A DNA stretch of 64,000 nucleotides from Synergistota bacterium (GTDB lineage: Bacteria > Synergistota > GBS-1), in NCBI GenBank assembly GCA_025060595.1, contig JANXBX010000002.1:140300-204299 (forward strand). Reading direction: 5' to 3'. How positions within the stretch are numbered: the stretch's first letter is position 1; the number at the start of each line of letters is the position of its first letter. The notes under the pieces were generated by a model. That model saw nothing but the letters and a program-made list of their open reading frames with translations. It was not told the DNA's origin and made no database searches. Both the position numbers and the translations under genes were made by a program. Positions 33,349-43,220 of this stretch are shown here, piece after piece.

Positions 33349-34632
33349 CCCTACAAGCGCTGGAAGGGTCGTAGTAAGGGCAGGAAATAGAATTATTATA
33401 ATAAGAACGATCATAGCTACAGCTACAAAGGGCCATATGCCCTTAAACATCTCCCCAATATCTATTCTTCCTATGGCTGATACTATATAGATACATGCAC
33501 CCATCGGAGGAGTAATTAAGGCTATAGTTACATTTAAGGTCATAACTATTCCAAAGTGAAGAGGATCCACACCTGCTATCTTGGCCAAGGGAACAAATAT
33601 GGGAGTAAGAAGGGTCAAAGTTGCAACCTCCTCCATGAACATTCCGACGATAAAGGTTATCCCGCTTAAAACGAGCATGAGAACGACAGGATCCTTAGCA
33701 ACCCCAAGATGTAACAGAAATTCCGCAAACTTCTGAGGAACCCTATCCCACGTTAGGATCCAGCTCACAACCGCGGCCGCTCCCATTATCAAGAATATGG
33801 CGCTCGTTAGTCGTGCCGTTTCAAATATAGCGTTCATAAAACCCTTAAGGGTCAGCTCCCTTGTTATAAAAAAGCCAGCGAAGGCCACATAGGCTACAGC
33901 TAGGGCCCCAGATTCGGTTGGAGTAACTACCCCAGTAACGATACCACCTATTATTATTAAGGGAGCTATAAGCGCAGGAGAAGAGTGAAGGATCCTCTTA
34001 AGCCTAGATCCCTCCAAGTTGTATTCAACCCTCAAGAAATCCCTCTTCCTCACATAAAAGTAGTTCATTATAAGAAAGGCTCCTCCCAATATTAGACCCG
34101 GTATAAAGCCGGCCACGAACAACCCTCCGATAGATGTATTCGTCATCGCAGCATAAAGAATCATGAATATGCTTGGGGGTATTATAGGACCGACTAAGGA
34201 GCTACCTGCAGTTATACCCGCAGAGTAAACGGGATCATACCCTTCCTTCTTCATGGCAGGTATGAGTATAGAGCCCAAGGCGGAAGCATCGGCAGCGGCA
34301 GAACCGTTAACTCCAGCAAAGAGTATGCTTGCAACTACGTTAACGTAACCCAAAGCCCCCTTAACCCTTCCCACTATAAGCTGAGTGAACTCGAGCAATC
34401 TATCGGTAAGCCCAGAGGAATTCATCAATGTCCCAGCAAGAATAAAAAAAGGTATAGCCATTAAAGAGAAAACATCCATGCCTGAAAAGAACTGCTGAAC
34501 CATCATACGCAACATGGAGATATCACCCAAAAGAACGAAACCCACAAAGGAGGCAGCAAGAAGGGAAACAAAGAGGGGGATACCGCTAACCATCATGAGG
34601 AAAAAGACGATCATCATAATTAAAGCATTCAC
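33340..34632 (-). CDS. dctM: TRAP transporter large permease (DctM)
   Basis: 430 residues with about 12 membrane segments. Typical DctM stretches are [47 protein letters not shown]-like [30 protein letters not shown], and [17 protein letters not shown]. It is the transport channel of a TRAP system driven by an ion gradient. GTG at 34632 overlaps the dctQ stop by 4 bp. The pdxA-like gene converges on its 3' end. Confidence 0.94.
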   Translation of the reverse strand: MNALIMMIVFFLMMVSGIPLFVSLLAASFVGFVLLGDISMLRMMVQQFFSGMDVFSLMAIPFFILAGTLMNSSGLTDRLLEFTQLIVGRVKGALGYVNVVASILFAGVNGSAAADASALGSILIPAMKKEGYDPVYSAGITAGSSLVGPIIPPSIFMILYAAMTNTSIGGLFVAGFIPGLILGGAFLIMNYFYVRKRDFLRVEYNLEGSRLKRILHSSPALIAPLIIIGGIVTGVVTPTESGALAVAYVAFAGFFITRELTLKGFMNAIFETARLTSAIFLIMGAAAVVSWILTWDRVPQKFAEFLLHLGVAKDPVVLMLVLSGITFIVGMFMEEVATLTLLTPIFVPLAKIAGVDPLHFGIVMTLNVTIALITPPMGACIYIVSAIGRIDIGEMFKGIWPFVAVAMIVLIIIILFPALTTTLPALVGLY

Positions 34633-35102
34633 GGCTTTCCAACACTCCTTTCAAACTCAAGCAAGATAAACTCTAAAAGGGCCAAGGCGCTCCCAATGGG
34701 AATAGCAGAAACAGGTATAGCTTTAGATATGTTCATCGCCAAGGTTATAAACATCTTAACATCGATAGCATACTTAACGCCATAATATATCATTAATATA
34801 AGGATAAAAGAGACCACCACCCTCTTAAACCAGAGCATGGGAAGCCTAAAAGAGGGGGGCAATCTCTTAACGACGAAGTCTATAAACATGTGATCTCCAT
34901 AATATAAAGCGGGGGTTGCTGCAAGCATCACCACCCATATAAGGGAAAAGCGAGCAAACTCCTCAACCCAGGTGAAGGAATACTTAAAAGAATATCTTAG
35001 AAATATGTTAACCGCCATGCTACCCACGTTAGCTATTAAAATAATCCCAGCTGCCCAGAGGCAGACGCCGCTGAGCAGCTGGGAAAGAGTTCTAACCTTC
35101 AT
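34629..35102 (-). CDS. dctQ: TRAP transporter small permease (DctQ)
   Basis: 157 residues with four membrane segments. The region MAVNIFLRYSFKYSFTWVEEFARFSLIWVVMLAATPALYYGDHMFIDFV is the DctQ signature. It joins DctM to form the membrane complex. It lies two bases after dctP and overlaps dctM. Confidence 0.92.
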   Translation of the reverse strand: MKVRTLSQLLSGVCLWAAGIILIANVGSMAVNIFLRYSFKYSFTWVEEFARFSLIWVVMLAATPALYYGDHMFIDFVVKRLPPSFRLPMLWFKRVVVSFILILMIYYGVKYAIDVKMFITLAMNISKAIPVSAIPIGSALALLEFILLEFERSVGKP

Positions 35103-35104
35103 GA

Positions 35105-36127
35105 TTATTTGGAAGCCTTCTCGTTAGCTATTTTTGCGCACTGAAGTCCAAGGTTAAGCCAATCCTCTCCTACCTTCTTCTTCAACCAATCAACATAGGC
35201 TGGCTGAACGACCTTTCTAAACTCCTCCATCTCCTCTTTGGTGGGGTAATAAACCTGCATTCCCTTCTCCTTGAGGAACTCAACACGCTTATCTTCCATA
35301 GCCTCTACCTCTTGCCTATTAAGAACGTTAGCCTTCTTCGCAGCCTCAACGATCAGCTTCTGGGTCTCTGGAGGAAGACCATCAAACCACTTAGCATTAA
35401 CAACTAGGAACTGATCAGAGTATTGAATGTTTGCCATGCACATATACTTCTGAACCTCATATAGGCTACCCATAACTATGTACATCGGGGGATTCATTTG
35501 ACCATCAACAACGCCCGTCTTTAAGGCCATGTAAAGCTCAGTCCAAGGAATGGGCACCGCAGATGCCCCCATAGCCTTGTAAATTATTATCTGTCCTTCA
35601 TCCATAGCACGGAACTTCATCCCCTGAAAGTCCTTGGGAGAGCGAATTTCCTTCTTAGAATTGGTGAAAGCTAAAAAGCCACCCTCCTCAACAGCTTCAA
35701 GAAGAGCCACTCCGCTTCTTTTCTTAAACAACTCCTGGGCCTTCTTCCAGTACTCGCTCTCATCGAAGAAAAGGTGAGCTGCCTTAAAGCTATCAAACAT
35801 AAAGGGAATTGCAGCAGCATAAAGCTCGGGGAATATGGGAGCCATACCCGCATAGGAAGCCACATTCATTATGGGCATGTTTCTAGTTAGATCCATTCTC
35901 TCCTCTTCCTTTCCAAGCCCGCTATTAGGGAAGAGAACGAACTTTATCTTTCCCTGTGTCCCCTCTTCGATGAACTTCTGAAGCTTTATAACATAGGAGT
36001 GAACCGCGTTCTTTTCAGGATCAGGTGGCCCATTATAGGATATCTTAAGCTCAAAAACATCAGAGGCCAAAGCGACCGATGAAACCAAGACCAACAAAGC
36101 AACCGCTGACGCTAGCTTCTTATACAT
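35105..36127 (-). CDS. dctP: TRAP transporter solute-binding protein (DctP)
   Basis: 340 residues with a signal peptide (MYKKLASAVALLVLVSSVALA). The mature protein shows DctP blocks: an FPNSGLGKEEERMDLTRN stretch, SPKDFQGMKFRAM, where the arginine normally binds the ligand carboxylate, and MALKTGVVDGQMNPP. The ligand is probably an organic acid; nothing narrows it further. First gene of the dctPQM operon. A -10 box TATAAT is visible at about 36160-36165 on the - strand, without a convincing -35. Confidence 0.93.
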   Translation of the reverse strand: MYKKLASAVALLVLVSSVALASDVFELKISYNGPPDPEKNAVHSYVIKLQKFIEEGTQGKIKFVLFPNSGLGKEEERMDLTRNMPIMNVASYAGMAPIFPELYAAAIPFMFDSFKAAHLFFDESEYWKKAQELFKKRSGVALLEAVEEGGFLAFTNSKKEIRSPKDFQGMKFRAMDEGQIIIYKAMGASAVPIPWTELYMALKTGVVDGQMNPPMYIVMGSLYEVQKYMCMANIQYSDQFLVVNAKWFDGLPPETQKLIVEAAKKANVLNRQEVEAMEDKRVEFLKEKGMQVYYPTKEEMEEFRKVVQPAYVDWLKKKVGEDWLNLGLQCAKIANEKASK

Positions 36128-36202
36128 AACCCCACCCCCTTAGTTTTTACTCTATTTAAATTATATCACAATAAAATTAAGACACGTGATAAAATATAAA
36201 CC

Positions 36203-37444
36203 ATGAGGAAGGTAATGATTATATCCTTAATAAGCCTCTTACCCCTTTGGGGGCTTTCAAGGTTCAACTATCTTGTTTTTCATACAATTATTGAGATGTT
36301 AGCTGTAGTTGTAGGGGCAACCCTATCCATATTTGCCCTTTCGATCCCTAAAGGTCATAGACCCTACTTTTTAGATAACCTAGCCATAACTTACCTAAAC
36401 GTAATAGTTATAGACTTCTTACATACGCTAGCCTTCAAAGGCATGGGAGTTTTCCCATCCTTTTCCGCTAACCATCCAACGCAATTTTGGATCTTAGGAC
36501 GATCCTTAGAAACGATAGGCCTCGTCTCCATTGCCTCTAAAAAAATTAACCCTAAGATCTTCCTCGTAGCCTTTTCAGTAGTAAGCTTCCTTGGGATCTA
36601 CCTGATCTTCAGAGGCGGCTTTCCAGACTGCTTTATAGAGGGCAAGGGGCTAACCCTCTTTAAGATAGCTGTAGAATATATTATTATATTTTTGCTAATT
36701 CCCCTTGCGATCTTCGTTCATCGATCCAAGGACCCAGACATATCCTCTTACAAGAGCCCTTTAATCTTAGCTATTATATTTACGATATTAGCTGAAGTCT
36801 CTTTCACCCTTTACACCGATGTTTACGGCTTCTTTAACATGCTTGGACATCTCTTTAGGTTCATATCTTACCTAGTTATACTAGTAGGTATAATAAATAT
36901 AAGCATAACCGAGCCGCTTAAAACCCTTTATAGAAAGCTCGACCTTGAGGTCAAGAAATATCAGGAATTTGCGGTAAGAGATCCGTTAACTAGGGTTTAC
37001 AACAAGGCTTTTTTCGAGGAAAAGGCAAAATATACAATTTATAACCTTCTTAAGGATGGGGTCCCGGTCACCATAGCTATGGCAGATATAGACAACTTTA
37101 AAAACATAAACGATACCTACTCCCACCTGGTTGGAGATAGGGTGTTAAGGAGAGTAGGGGAAACCTTAAGAAACTCCTTAAGATCTGGGGATATAGTAAT
37201 AAGATATGGAGGAGACGAATTTCTGATATTCTTAGTAGACTGTGACAGTGAATTGTCCTCAAGGATAATTGAAAGGATAAAAAGCTCCGTTTCAAAGCTC
37301 TCTGACGAGTTTGGCTTCCCCGTTAGCCTATCTATAGGGACGGTTGAGGCAACCAAAAGCCACCCAGAAAGGCTCGAAAACCTTATAGAGATAGCGGATA
37401 AGAGAATGTATGAGGAAAAGGAAAAGCTTAAAAGCGAAAAATAG
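36203..37444 (+). CDS. Membrane diguanylate cyclase (MASE3-like sensor + GGDEF)
   Basis: 413 residues. Residues 1-235 hold about seven membrane segments resembling the MASE3 sensor (DFLHTLAFKGMGVFPSFSANHPTQFWILGRSLE). Residues 250-405 are a GGDEF domain with DPLTRVYNKAFFEE, a complete YGGDEF active site and, five residues earlier, an RSGD inhibitory site, so c-di-GMP synthesis with product feedback is likely. The ATG is only eight bases behind a -10-like TAAAAT (36190-36195) and has no SD upstream; leaderless translation is possible. It lies just upstream of a chemoreceptor gene. Confidence 0.88.
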   Translation: MRKVMIISLISLLPLWGLSRFNYLVFHTIIEMLAVVVGATLSIFALSIPKGHRPYFLDNLAITYLNVIVIDFLHTLAFKGMGVFPSFSANHPTQFWILGRSLETIGLVSIASKKINPKIFLVAFSVVSFLGIYLIFRGGFPDCFIEGKGLTLFKIAVEYIIIFLLIPLAIFVHRSKDPDISSYKSPLILAIIFTILAEVSFTLYTDVYGFFNMLGHLFRFISYLVILVGIINISITEPLKTLYRKLDLEVKKYQEFAVRDPLTRVYNKAFFEEKAKYTIYNLLKDGVPVTIAMADIDNFKNINDTYSHLVGDRVLRRVGETLRNSLRSGDIVIRYGGDEFLIFLVDCDSELSSRIIERIKSSVSKLSDEFGFPVSLSIGTVEATKSHPERLENLIEIADKRMYEEKEKLKSEK

Positions 37445-37464
37445 CTAGATTAACAGACATCCCC

Positions 37465-37613
37465 TTGTATACAAATTCACTCGGTAACCTGTTCGCGCGC
37501 CTGGTATTATCCACGTTTTAATTTTTAGCATAATACATCAATCCCTTTAAAAGCTTGCACCGACCATAAAAGCATTTGTAAACTAATGTATACAAAAAAA
37601 TAGCTTTTAAAGG
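37465..37613 (+). repeat. Repeats in the 248-bp gap before the chemoreceptor gene
   Basis: The palindrome TGTATACA occurs twice (37466-37473, inside TTGTATACAA, and 37587-37594). A 12-bp inverted repeat CCTTTAAAAGCT (37544-37555) with 37602-37613 spans 46 bp and abuts the chemoreceptor promoter. No coding sequence or terminator U-run is seen in the gap. Confidence 0.5.
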
Positions 37614-37615
37614 CA

Positions 37616-37644
37616 TTGACAGCAGAAAATCTCTGGACTAAGAT
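37616..37644 (+). promoter_or_regulatory. Promoter of the chemoreceptor gene
   Basis: TTGACA (37616-37621), 17-bp spacer, TAAGAT (37639-37644), with the start codon at 37693 behind GGAGGTG. The inverted repeat just upstream ends two bases before the -35 box. Confidence 0.68.
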
Positions 37645-37692
37645 TAAAATATCTACTCTTTAAAGTTAATCTTTACCGGAGGTGTTAAGTTA

Positions 37693-39432
37693 ATGTTAAG
37701 AAGTGTTAAGACAAGGGTGATACTAATAGGGGTCTCCCTGCTTATCCTCTCAGGCGTGCTTTTTATCTATCAATCTCACTCCTTGCTTAAAGAGAACCTG
37801 ATAGAGGACAGACAGCTTAAGGCGAGGGAGCTTGTTGAAACCGCTTATTCGCTAATAAGCTCAGCCTATGAGGACTTTAAACAAGGTAAGATAAGCGAGG
37901 AAAAGGCCAAGGAATTAGCAAAAGAGCTAATAGGGGATCTAAGATACGGATCCGATGGCTATTTCTGGATCAATGATATGAACCTCATAATGGTTATGCA
38001 TCCTATAAAGAAGGAGCTTAATGGCACTGATTTAAGCAATCACAGGGATCCTAAGGGTAAGTTCCTCTTTAGAGAGATGGTTGATATATGTAGAAGAGCG
38101 GGAGGGGGTTTCGTCGAGTACATGTGGCCGAAGCCAGGCTTCGACGAACCGATTCCAAAGCTATCTTACGTTAAGCTTTTTCAACCTTGGGGATGGGTAA
38201 TAGGAACGGGCTTTTATATCGACGATATTGAAGCCGCTCTAGCTGCCCAGAGAAAGAAAGCGTTAACTACCTTTGCAATAGCCATAGGCGCCTTAGCCAC
38301 GGTCTTATATATCTTCTTAAAGAGCTTTTTCGGAAAGCCGCTAACGGTATTAGTTCAAACGGTTGAAAGGCTCTCTAAAACAAAGGATCTGACCACAAGA
38401 GCGTTAGCTAAAGGTGGGGAAGAGTTTCAAAAGCTAGCTAGGGAGTTTAATGCCATGATAGATGCCTTTGAAAGGGTGATTAGGGAGATCCATGCTCAAG
38501 GAGATAAAACAAACGTAGTAGCGCAAGGGGTTGCAGCATCAGTTCAGCAGACAAGCGCTACCTCAGCTCAGATAGTAAATGCTGTCTCCAATATAAGGGA
38601 AGAAATCGAAAGCATAGCTGCAGCTATAGAGGAGCTTAATGCGGGTATCGAGGAGATAGCAAGCGGAGCTCAAACGGTTGCAGATCAGGCCTCAAGCGTA
38701 GCCAAAGAGGCTGAAGATGTAAGGGCGGCCGCCCTTCAAGGAAGGAAGGGAATGCAAAGCGTCGTTTCCTCCATCAACTCTGTAGCGGATGTAGCGGAAA
38801 AAACCGTCAAGGTAATGAAGGACCTCGAGGGAGCCTCTAGCGAGATAGGAGAGATAACCAACGCCATAACGAGCATAGCAGAGCAGACCAACTTACTCGC
38901 CCTTAATGCCGCTATAGAGGCCGCCAGAGCCGGCGAAGCAGGACGAGGCTTTGCAGTTGTAGCGGATGAGGTTAGAAAGCTCGCTGAGGAGACCGCCAAT
39001 GCAGCAAGAAGAATCGCTTCCATAGTTGGTAAGATTCAAGAGATGACAAAGATAGCAGCTGAAACCGTCAAAGAGGCTCAAAACTCCGTTAAAACAAGCG
39101 TAAGCATAGCTAAGGATGTAGACTCTCAGATAGAAAGCATAGTTAAATCCATAGAAATGATGGTTCATAGAGTGAAAGATATATCCTCAGCAGTTGAGAG
39201 TCAGTCAGCCTCAACGGAACAAATGGCAGCTGGAGCAGATAACTTAGCAAAAGCCGTGACCAAAGTTAGCGAAAGCATAAGAGAGATAAATGAAAGCTTC
39301 AATGAACAAGCCAAGGCTGTGGAAGAAATCGCTAAAAACACTGAGGAACTCGCTCACATCGCAAATAGGCTTCAGGAATCTATATCCGTATTCAAGCTTT
39401 CTAAGGAAGTAACTGCAATAGCTCCAGCTTAA
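37693..39432 (+). CDS. Methyl-accepting chemotaxis protein with Cache sensor
   Basis: 579 residues. One membrane segment at about 8-26, an extracellular single Cache domain at 30-185 ([29 protein letters not shown]...[14 protein letters not shown]), a second membrane segment at about 192-210, HAMP at 212-265, and a long coiled-coil signalling domain with the hairpin tip [52 protein letters not shown]. It should transmit ligand signals to a CheA/CheW complex, none of which is in this window. The ligand is unknown; Cache domains of this type often bind small organic acids. Confidence 0.94.
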   Translation: MLRSVKTRVILIGVSLLILSGVLFIYQSHSLLKENLIEDRQLKARELVETAYSLISSAYEDFKQGKISEEKAKELAKELIGDLRYGSDGYFWINDMNLIMVMHPIKKELNGTDLSNHRDPKGKFLFREMVDICRRAGGGFVEYMWPKPGFDEPIPKLSYVKLFQPWGWVIGTGFYIDDIEAALAAQRKKALTTFAIAIGALATVLYIFLKSFFGKPLTVLVQTVERLSKTKDLTTRALAKGGEEFQKLAREFNAMIDAFERVIREIHAQGDKTNVVAQGVAASVQQTSATSAQIVNAVSNIREEIESIAAAIEELNAGIEEIASGAQTVADQASSVAKEAEDVRAAALQGRKGMQSVVSSINSVADVAEKTVKVMKDLEGASSEIGEITNAITSIAEQTNLLALNAAIEAARAGEAGRGFAVVADEVRKLAEETANAARRIASIVGKIQEMTKIAAETVKEAQNSVKTSVSIAKDVDSQIESIVKSIEMMVHRVKDISSAVESQSASTEQMAAGADNLAKAVTKVSESIREINESFNEQAKAVEEIAKNTEELAHIANRLQESISVFKLSKEVTAIAPA

Positions 39433-39433
39433 G

Positions 39434-39486
39434 TTAAAATAAAAGGGGCTTACCCTTTAATAAGAGGTAAGCCCCTTTTATTTTAA
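39434..39486. terminator. Bidirectional intrinsic terminator
   Basis: Perfect 21-bp inverted repeat, arms 39434-39454 and 39466-39486, 11-nt loop. The inner stem AAGGGGCTTACC is flanked by A-rich and T-rich runs, so it works for both the chemoreceptor (+) and sua5 (-). The sua5 stop codon lies inside one arm. Confidence 0.88.
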
Positions 39487-40440
39487 TCCTTCAGCCCTAC
39501 GAAGCCTATCCATTATGGCCCTCCCAAGCCCCTCTTCAGGAAGAGCTTCAGCATAGATAACATCAAGGTTAGCGCTATCAAGCCTGTGTAAACAGCTAAA
39601 CAGGTTACAAGCCGCTTCCCTTAAGTCCCCAGAGGGCGAAAGAACTTGAACGATAACAAAACCCTCCCTCTGAGCGGGGCCATTGAAAGCCAAAAGACCT
39701 GCCCTTACACCCTGAGGAGGCTTGAAATTCTTGCTCTCGATCACTCTCAAAGGGGTCCTTGGAGAATAGTGACGCGGAAGCTGCCCAGGAGAACGGGGTT
39801 TCTCACTTTTCTGCAAGATCTTAACCTTTCCAATTATACTTTCTATCTCTTCTAAAGGGAGGCCACCAGGCCTTAAGAGCGTTGGCTCCCCTGTTAAATC
39901 TATTATCGTAGATTCAACACCTATAGGGCACTTACCTCCATCTAAAAGCAAATCTATTCTACCCATAAGCTGACTTAACACATGCTCCGGCTCAGTAGGG
40001 CTTAAGTGTCCGAAACGGTTTGCGCTTGGAGCCGCTATAGGGGTTCCAGACGCCCTTATTAAACTTAGGGCCACAGGGTGAGATGGCATCCTTACCGCAA
40101 CCGTATCTAAGCCAGCTGTAACTATATCTGGAACTATCTCTCTCTTTAAAAGCACTATAGTTAAGGGGCCGGGCCAGAACCTTTCTATTAGGGCCTTAGC
40201 CCTTTCATCTACATAGAGGCACAACTTCTCAAGCTCATCGATATCAGCTATATGAACTATTAAAGGATCAAAAAACGGTCTTTCCTTGGCCTCGAATATT
40301 TTAACTACTGCCTTTGGGTTTAATGCATCGGCCCCAAGGCCATAAACGGTCTCTGTAGGAAAGGCCACAAGCCCCCCTTTTTTGATCACCTCAGCAGCTT
40401 TATTAACTCCCTCGCTCGTTGCCCTAACTACCTCCGTCAT
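39478..40440 (-). CDS. sua5: L-threonylcarbamoyladenylate synthase (Sua5 type)
   Basis: 320 residues: an N-terminal YrdC domain (PTETVYGLGADALN, KERPFFDPLIVHI, AAPSANRFGHLSPTE, VESTIIDLTG) and a C-terminal Sua5 domain (from about 230, with the linker SPGQLPRHYSPRTPL). It makes threonylcarbamoyl-AMP for the t6A37 modification of tRNAs, the substrate of TrmO-type enzymes such as the one at 778-1212. ATG at 40440 overlaps the purC stop (ATGA). Confidence 0.94.
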   Translation of the reverse strand: MTEVVRATSEGVNKAAEVIKKGGLVAFPTETVYGLGADALNPKAVVKIFEAKERPFFDPLIVHIADIDELEKLCLYVDERAKALIERFWPGPLTIVLLKREIVPDIVTAGLDTVAVRMPSHPVALSLIRASGTPIAAPSANRFGHLSPTEPEHVLSQLMGRIDLLLDGGKCPIGVESTIIDLTGEPTLLRPGGLPLEEIESIIGKVKILQKSEKPRSPGQLPRHYSPRTPLRVIESKNFKPPQGVRAGLLAFNGPAQREGFVIVQVLSPSGDLREAACNLFSCLHRLDSANLDVIYAEALPEEGLGRAIMDRLRRAEGLK

Positions 40441-41462
40441 AGCCCCAAAAGCCCCTTAAGCTCGGTTAGTATATCCCTTAAGGAAGGAACCTTAAACCAC
40501 TCCCTTCCGGTTATCTCATTTGCGTAAGCCATATAGATCCCTGAAATAAGAGAAGCCAACTCAGGGGGAAGCTTGGGCGGCTTAGAAGTCACAAGGCTCT
40601 TCCAATTAACTCTATCCCTCTTCTTAGCAGCCTCTACATCCTTATACCAATCGGTCTTACGATAATAAACTCTCGCTATCTCTTTACTCACAGGTAACCC
40701 CTCGTAACTAAACCTACACTCATCAAGCGTTCCAAGAGCGTCAACTAATATTATATCCCTTCCCTCATCAAAACCATACTCCACCTTACCATCCTCGTTA
40801 AACAATCCCAGCCTTTTAGCCTCTTTCGTTATAAGCTCGTTTATAAGAAGAGTAACCTCCCTTATCCTCTCCACTTCCCCATCGCTTAGGAAACAGATCT
40901 CCTTAGCCTCATCCCAACTTAAATATCTATCCGTGGCCTCAAGTTTAGTTGATACATCAAGTATAGGTTTATCAAGTATAGTTCCAGGCTTAGGCATCTC
41001 GCGCAGCCCTATGTCCTCAAGCCTAAGGCTTCCCTCTCTTAGCCTTTTAAAAACGGAAGAGCCCTCTGGAAGGGAGTTTCTATATATCACTTCTAATGGA
41101 ATTAGGAAGTTTCCTCTCTCATCCTTATACACCGAGTAATCGTATCTACCCCCCTCTAATCGAGGCTTTACAACCCTCAAAAGCTTAAACTCAAGGGTAT
41201 TCTGAGGGGATTTAAGCTCCTTAAGCCTTTTAAGCCTTCCATCCTCAACAATGCCTAAGTAGTGACTCCTCACTCCCATTTCCTCAAGCTTTTCAAAGAA
41301 AAAGGCAGTAACTATACAAATAGATGCTCCTTTACCCCTTATATGATCCGGCATCTCTCCCCAATCAAAAACCGAATATCTATCTGAAAAGACAAACCTT
41401 CCTATACCAGGCTCATCTACCCTGGCTTCCCTCAAGACAATTAAATCCTTAACGCTTCCCAA
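40437..41462 (-). CDS. purC: Phosphoribosylaminoimidazole-succinocarboxamide synthase, long form
   Basis: 341 residues of the SAICAR synthase fold: FSDRYSVFDWGEMPDHIRGKGAS, EVIYRNSLPEGSSVFKRL and ILVDALGTLDECRF. It is the longer, archaeal-like variant and is separate from other purine genes here. It adds aspartate to CAIR in purine synthesis. The TTG start at 41462 follows GGGAGGTAGAGG. Cotranscribed with sua5 by overlap. Confidence 0.86.
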   Translation of the reverse strand: MGSVKDLIVLREARVDEPGIGRFVFSDRYSVFDWGEMPDHIRGKGASICIVTAFFFEKLEEMGVRSHYLGIVEDGRLKRLKELKSPQNTLEFKLLRVVKPRLEGGRYDYSVYKDERGNFLIPLEVIYRNSLPEGSSVFKRLREGSLRLEDIGLREMPKPGTILDKPILDVSTKLEATDRYLSWDEAKEICFLSDGEVERIREVTLLINELITKEAKRLGLFNEDGKVEYGFDEGRDIILVDALGTLDECRFSYEGLPVSKEIARVYYRKTDWYKDVEAAKKRDRVNWKSLVTSKPPKLPPELASLISGIYMAYANEITGREWFKVPSLRDILTELKGLLGL

Positions 41463-41495
41463 TTACCTCTACCTCCCTTAAGGAAATAACTAAAA

Positions 41496-43220
41496 TCAAC
41501 CCTCATTTCCCTCTTCATCTAAGAAAGGATATATAGGTAGCTCAATCTCAACACATGTCTCCTCCCCCGGTCTCTCTAAAAGCCTGAGCTTCATTCCTCC
41601 TTTAAGAGCAAAACTGCTTAAAATGAAAAACTCCGGATCCCTTTCCCCAAAGAGCTTAAAGATGCCTTGAGCGTAAAGCTTCAATGATACCATAGTTTTT
41701 TCCTTAAGATACCTAGTCTCTATTATGGGCTTTCCTTTACCATCCATAACTTTAAGAAGAAGGGCTAAAATGACCCCCTTAAGATAAAGAGGGTTTATCC
41801 AAGGAGAAGGTAGAAAATCTTCAAGGCGAAGCTCAAGCTCTTCGAAAGAAAGCTTATCTTTAAGATCAAGAAGAAGCTTGTTTAAGCTAACTCTGCCAAA
41901 GCTATCCCTTTCAGAGAGTATAACCTCTTTAATCCTTTCAGAGTCTTTACCCTCCTTTAAAAACCTTCCTGAAAGGAAGTATACCAAATTATCCTCGATC
42001 GCCTTAAAGATAGCCTCCTCCTTGGTCTTATCCTCTCCGAAGAGAAGAAAGCCCCCTCTTCTAAGAGGAGCCACCCTGAGAAGAAAAACCCTCTCCCCAA
42101 CCCTAAGAGTACCCTCACCCTTCTTAACTAGTCGCTTAATCTCCTCCTTATCAAGGCCCTCAGGAGGAATATGCTCCCCCTTGATAGAAACTACATCAAG
42201 AGTCCTATCAAGCTCTATAATCACACCAGGGAAAAGCTCCCTTAACTCCTCCAAAGGATCCCTATCCCTTGATTCCTCAAGCTCAACAGGCTTAACCTCT
42301 TCCTTAAGCTCAACAATCTCTGGAAAGGATACGCTTTCCCTCTCCCTTCTTCTATGGAAGATCAAAACCACCGCAGTTATGATAGCCGTAACGAGAGTAA
42401 GGGATGTTTTAAGAAAAAGGGAAAAGGGTCTTAACTCCCTCCCCAACGAGGAAAGCGGAGCGTAAAGGAAAAAATGCCAATCCAATGTTACACCTAGGGG
42501 GACATGACTGTAAACCGAAATATACTCAATTCCGTCAAGCTTCGTACTTTTCACCTTTTCCATAGCTTCTTCCAGTAAAACCTTAGCTACTTTCTCATCT
42601 CCGAGAATCACATTGCCATCGCTATCCACCAAAAGAGGATTCCAAGGAACCTTAAGGGCCTTAAGATACCTACTTAATGCATCTATTAAAACCTGATAAT
42701 TATATACATAAAAGAAGGCCCCCCTAAAGCCTTTGCCCTCATCAAAGACAGGAGCGAAAATTCCTATTCCCTTATCCCCTCTAGATGTAGTTATGGTCTC
42801 CCCTATAAACCCTATCCTAGCAGCCTTAACCGTTTTGAAGGATCTCCAAGAGCTTATATCTTTACCCTCAAGGGCATCATCTTTAGGGTAGGTCATCAAT
42901 ACCTTCCCATTTCTATCTACGAAACCAGACAGGTAAACAAAGGGCTCATAAGCCCTGTAAAAGATAAGGAGCCAGTCTCTTAAAGAATTGTCCTCCAAAG
43001 CGGGCAATTGAATATAGTTAAGGGAGTGGAGCATGACCGTAAGGGATTGAATCCTGCTTCTAAAGAGAAAGGTTACGGTATCTACTAAAACCGATGCACC
43101 TAAAATCTCTCTTTCCCTTAAATCTCTTTCAAGCTTATTAATATAAAAGAAGCTTAAAATGGTAATGGAAATCAAAAGAGTTAGAGAAAAAATCCTAATC
43201 TTAAGCCCCATTTGAGACAA
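41496..43220 (-). CDS. Membrane sensor with Cache domain and degenerate kinase-like end
   Basis: About 574 residues. Membrane segments at roughly 10-28 and 275-297 frame an extracellular double-Cache-like domain (DRNGKVLMTYPKDDALEGKDISSWRSFK...FIGETITTSRGDKGIGIFAPVFDE). The cytosolic part has a Glu-rich linker, a small PAS-like region (about 340-400) and a C-terminal region that resembles a histidine-kinase ATPase domain (LKGVILALLLKVMD, FALKGGMKLRLLERPGEETCVEIELPIY). It lacks an H-box, the N-box Asn and the glycine motifs, so it is probably not a kinase. TTG at 43220 is six bases after AAGGAGGG. Overlaps the sigma factor gene by 20 bp. Confidence 0.72.
   Translation of the reverse strand: MSQMGLKIRIFSLTLLISITILSFFYINKLERDLREREILGASVLVDTVTFLFRSRIQSLTVMLHSLNYIQLPALEDNSLRDWLLIFYRAYEPFVYLSGFVDRNGKVLMTYPKDDALEGKDISSWRSFKTVKAARIGFIGETITTSRGDKGIGIFAPVFDEGKGFRGAFFYVYNYQVLIDALSRYLKALKVPWNPLLVDSDGNVILGDEKVAKVLLEEAMEKVKSTKLDGIEYISVYSHVPLGVTLDWHFFLYAPLSSLGRELRPFSLFLKTSLTLVTAIITAVVLIFHRRRERESVSFPEIVELKEEVKPVELEESRDRDPLEELRELFPGVIIELDRTLDVVSIKGEHIPPEGLDKEEIKRLVKKGEGTLRVGERVFLLRVAPLRRGGFLLFGEDKTKEEAIFKAIEDNLVYFLSGRFLKEGKDSERIKEVILSERDSFGRVSLNKLLLDLKDKLSFEELELRLEDFLPSPWINPLYLKGVILALLLKVMDGKGKPIIETRYLKEKTMVSLKLYAQGIFKLFGERDPEFFILSSFALKGGMKLRLLERPGEETCVEIELPIYPFLDEEGNEG

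Noticed and set aside
36181-36190. CACGTG core upstream of the GGDEF gene as a parS site
   Set aside because: Flanks (GACACGTGATA) do not match the TGTTTCACGTGAAACA palindrome.
41878-42465. 195-residue + strand frame opposite the sensor gene
   Set aside because: Ser/Leu-rich antisense frame without SD or family resemblance; the sensor is supported by coupling with the sigma factor.
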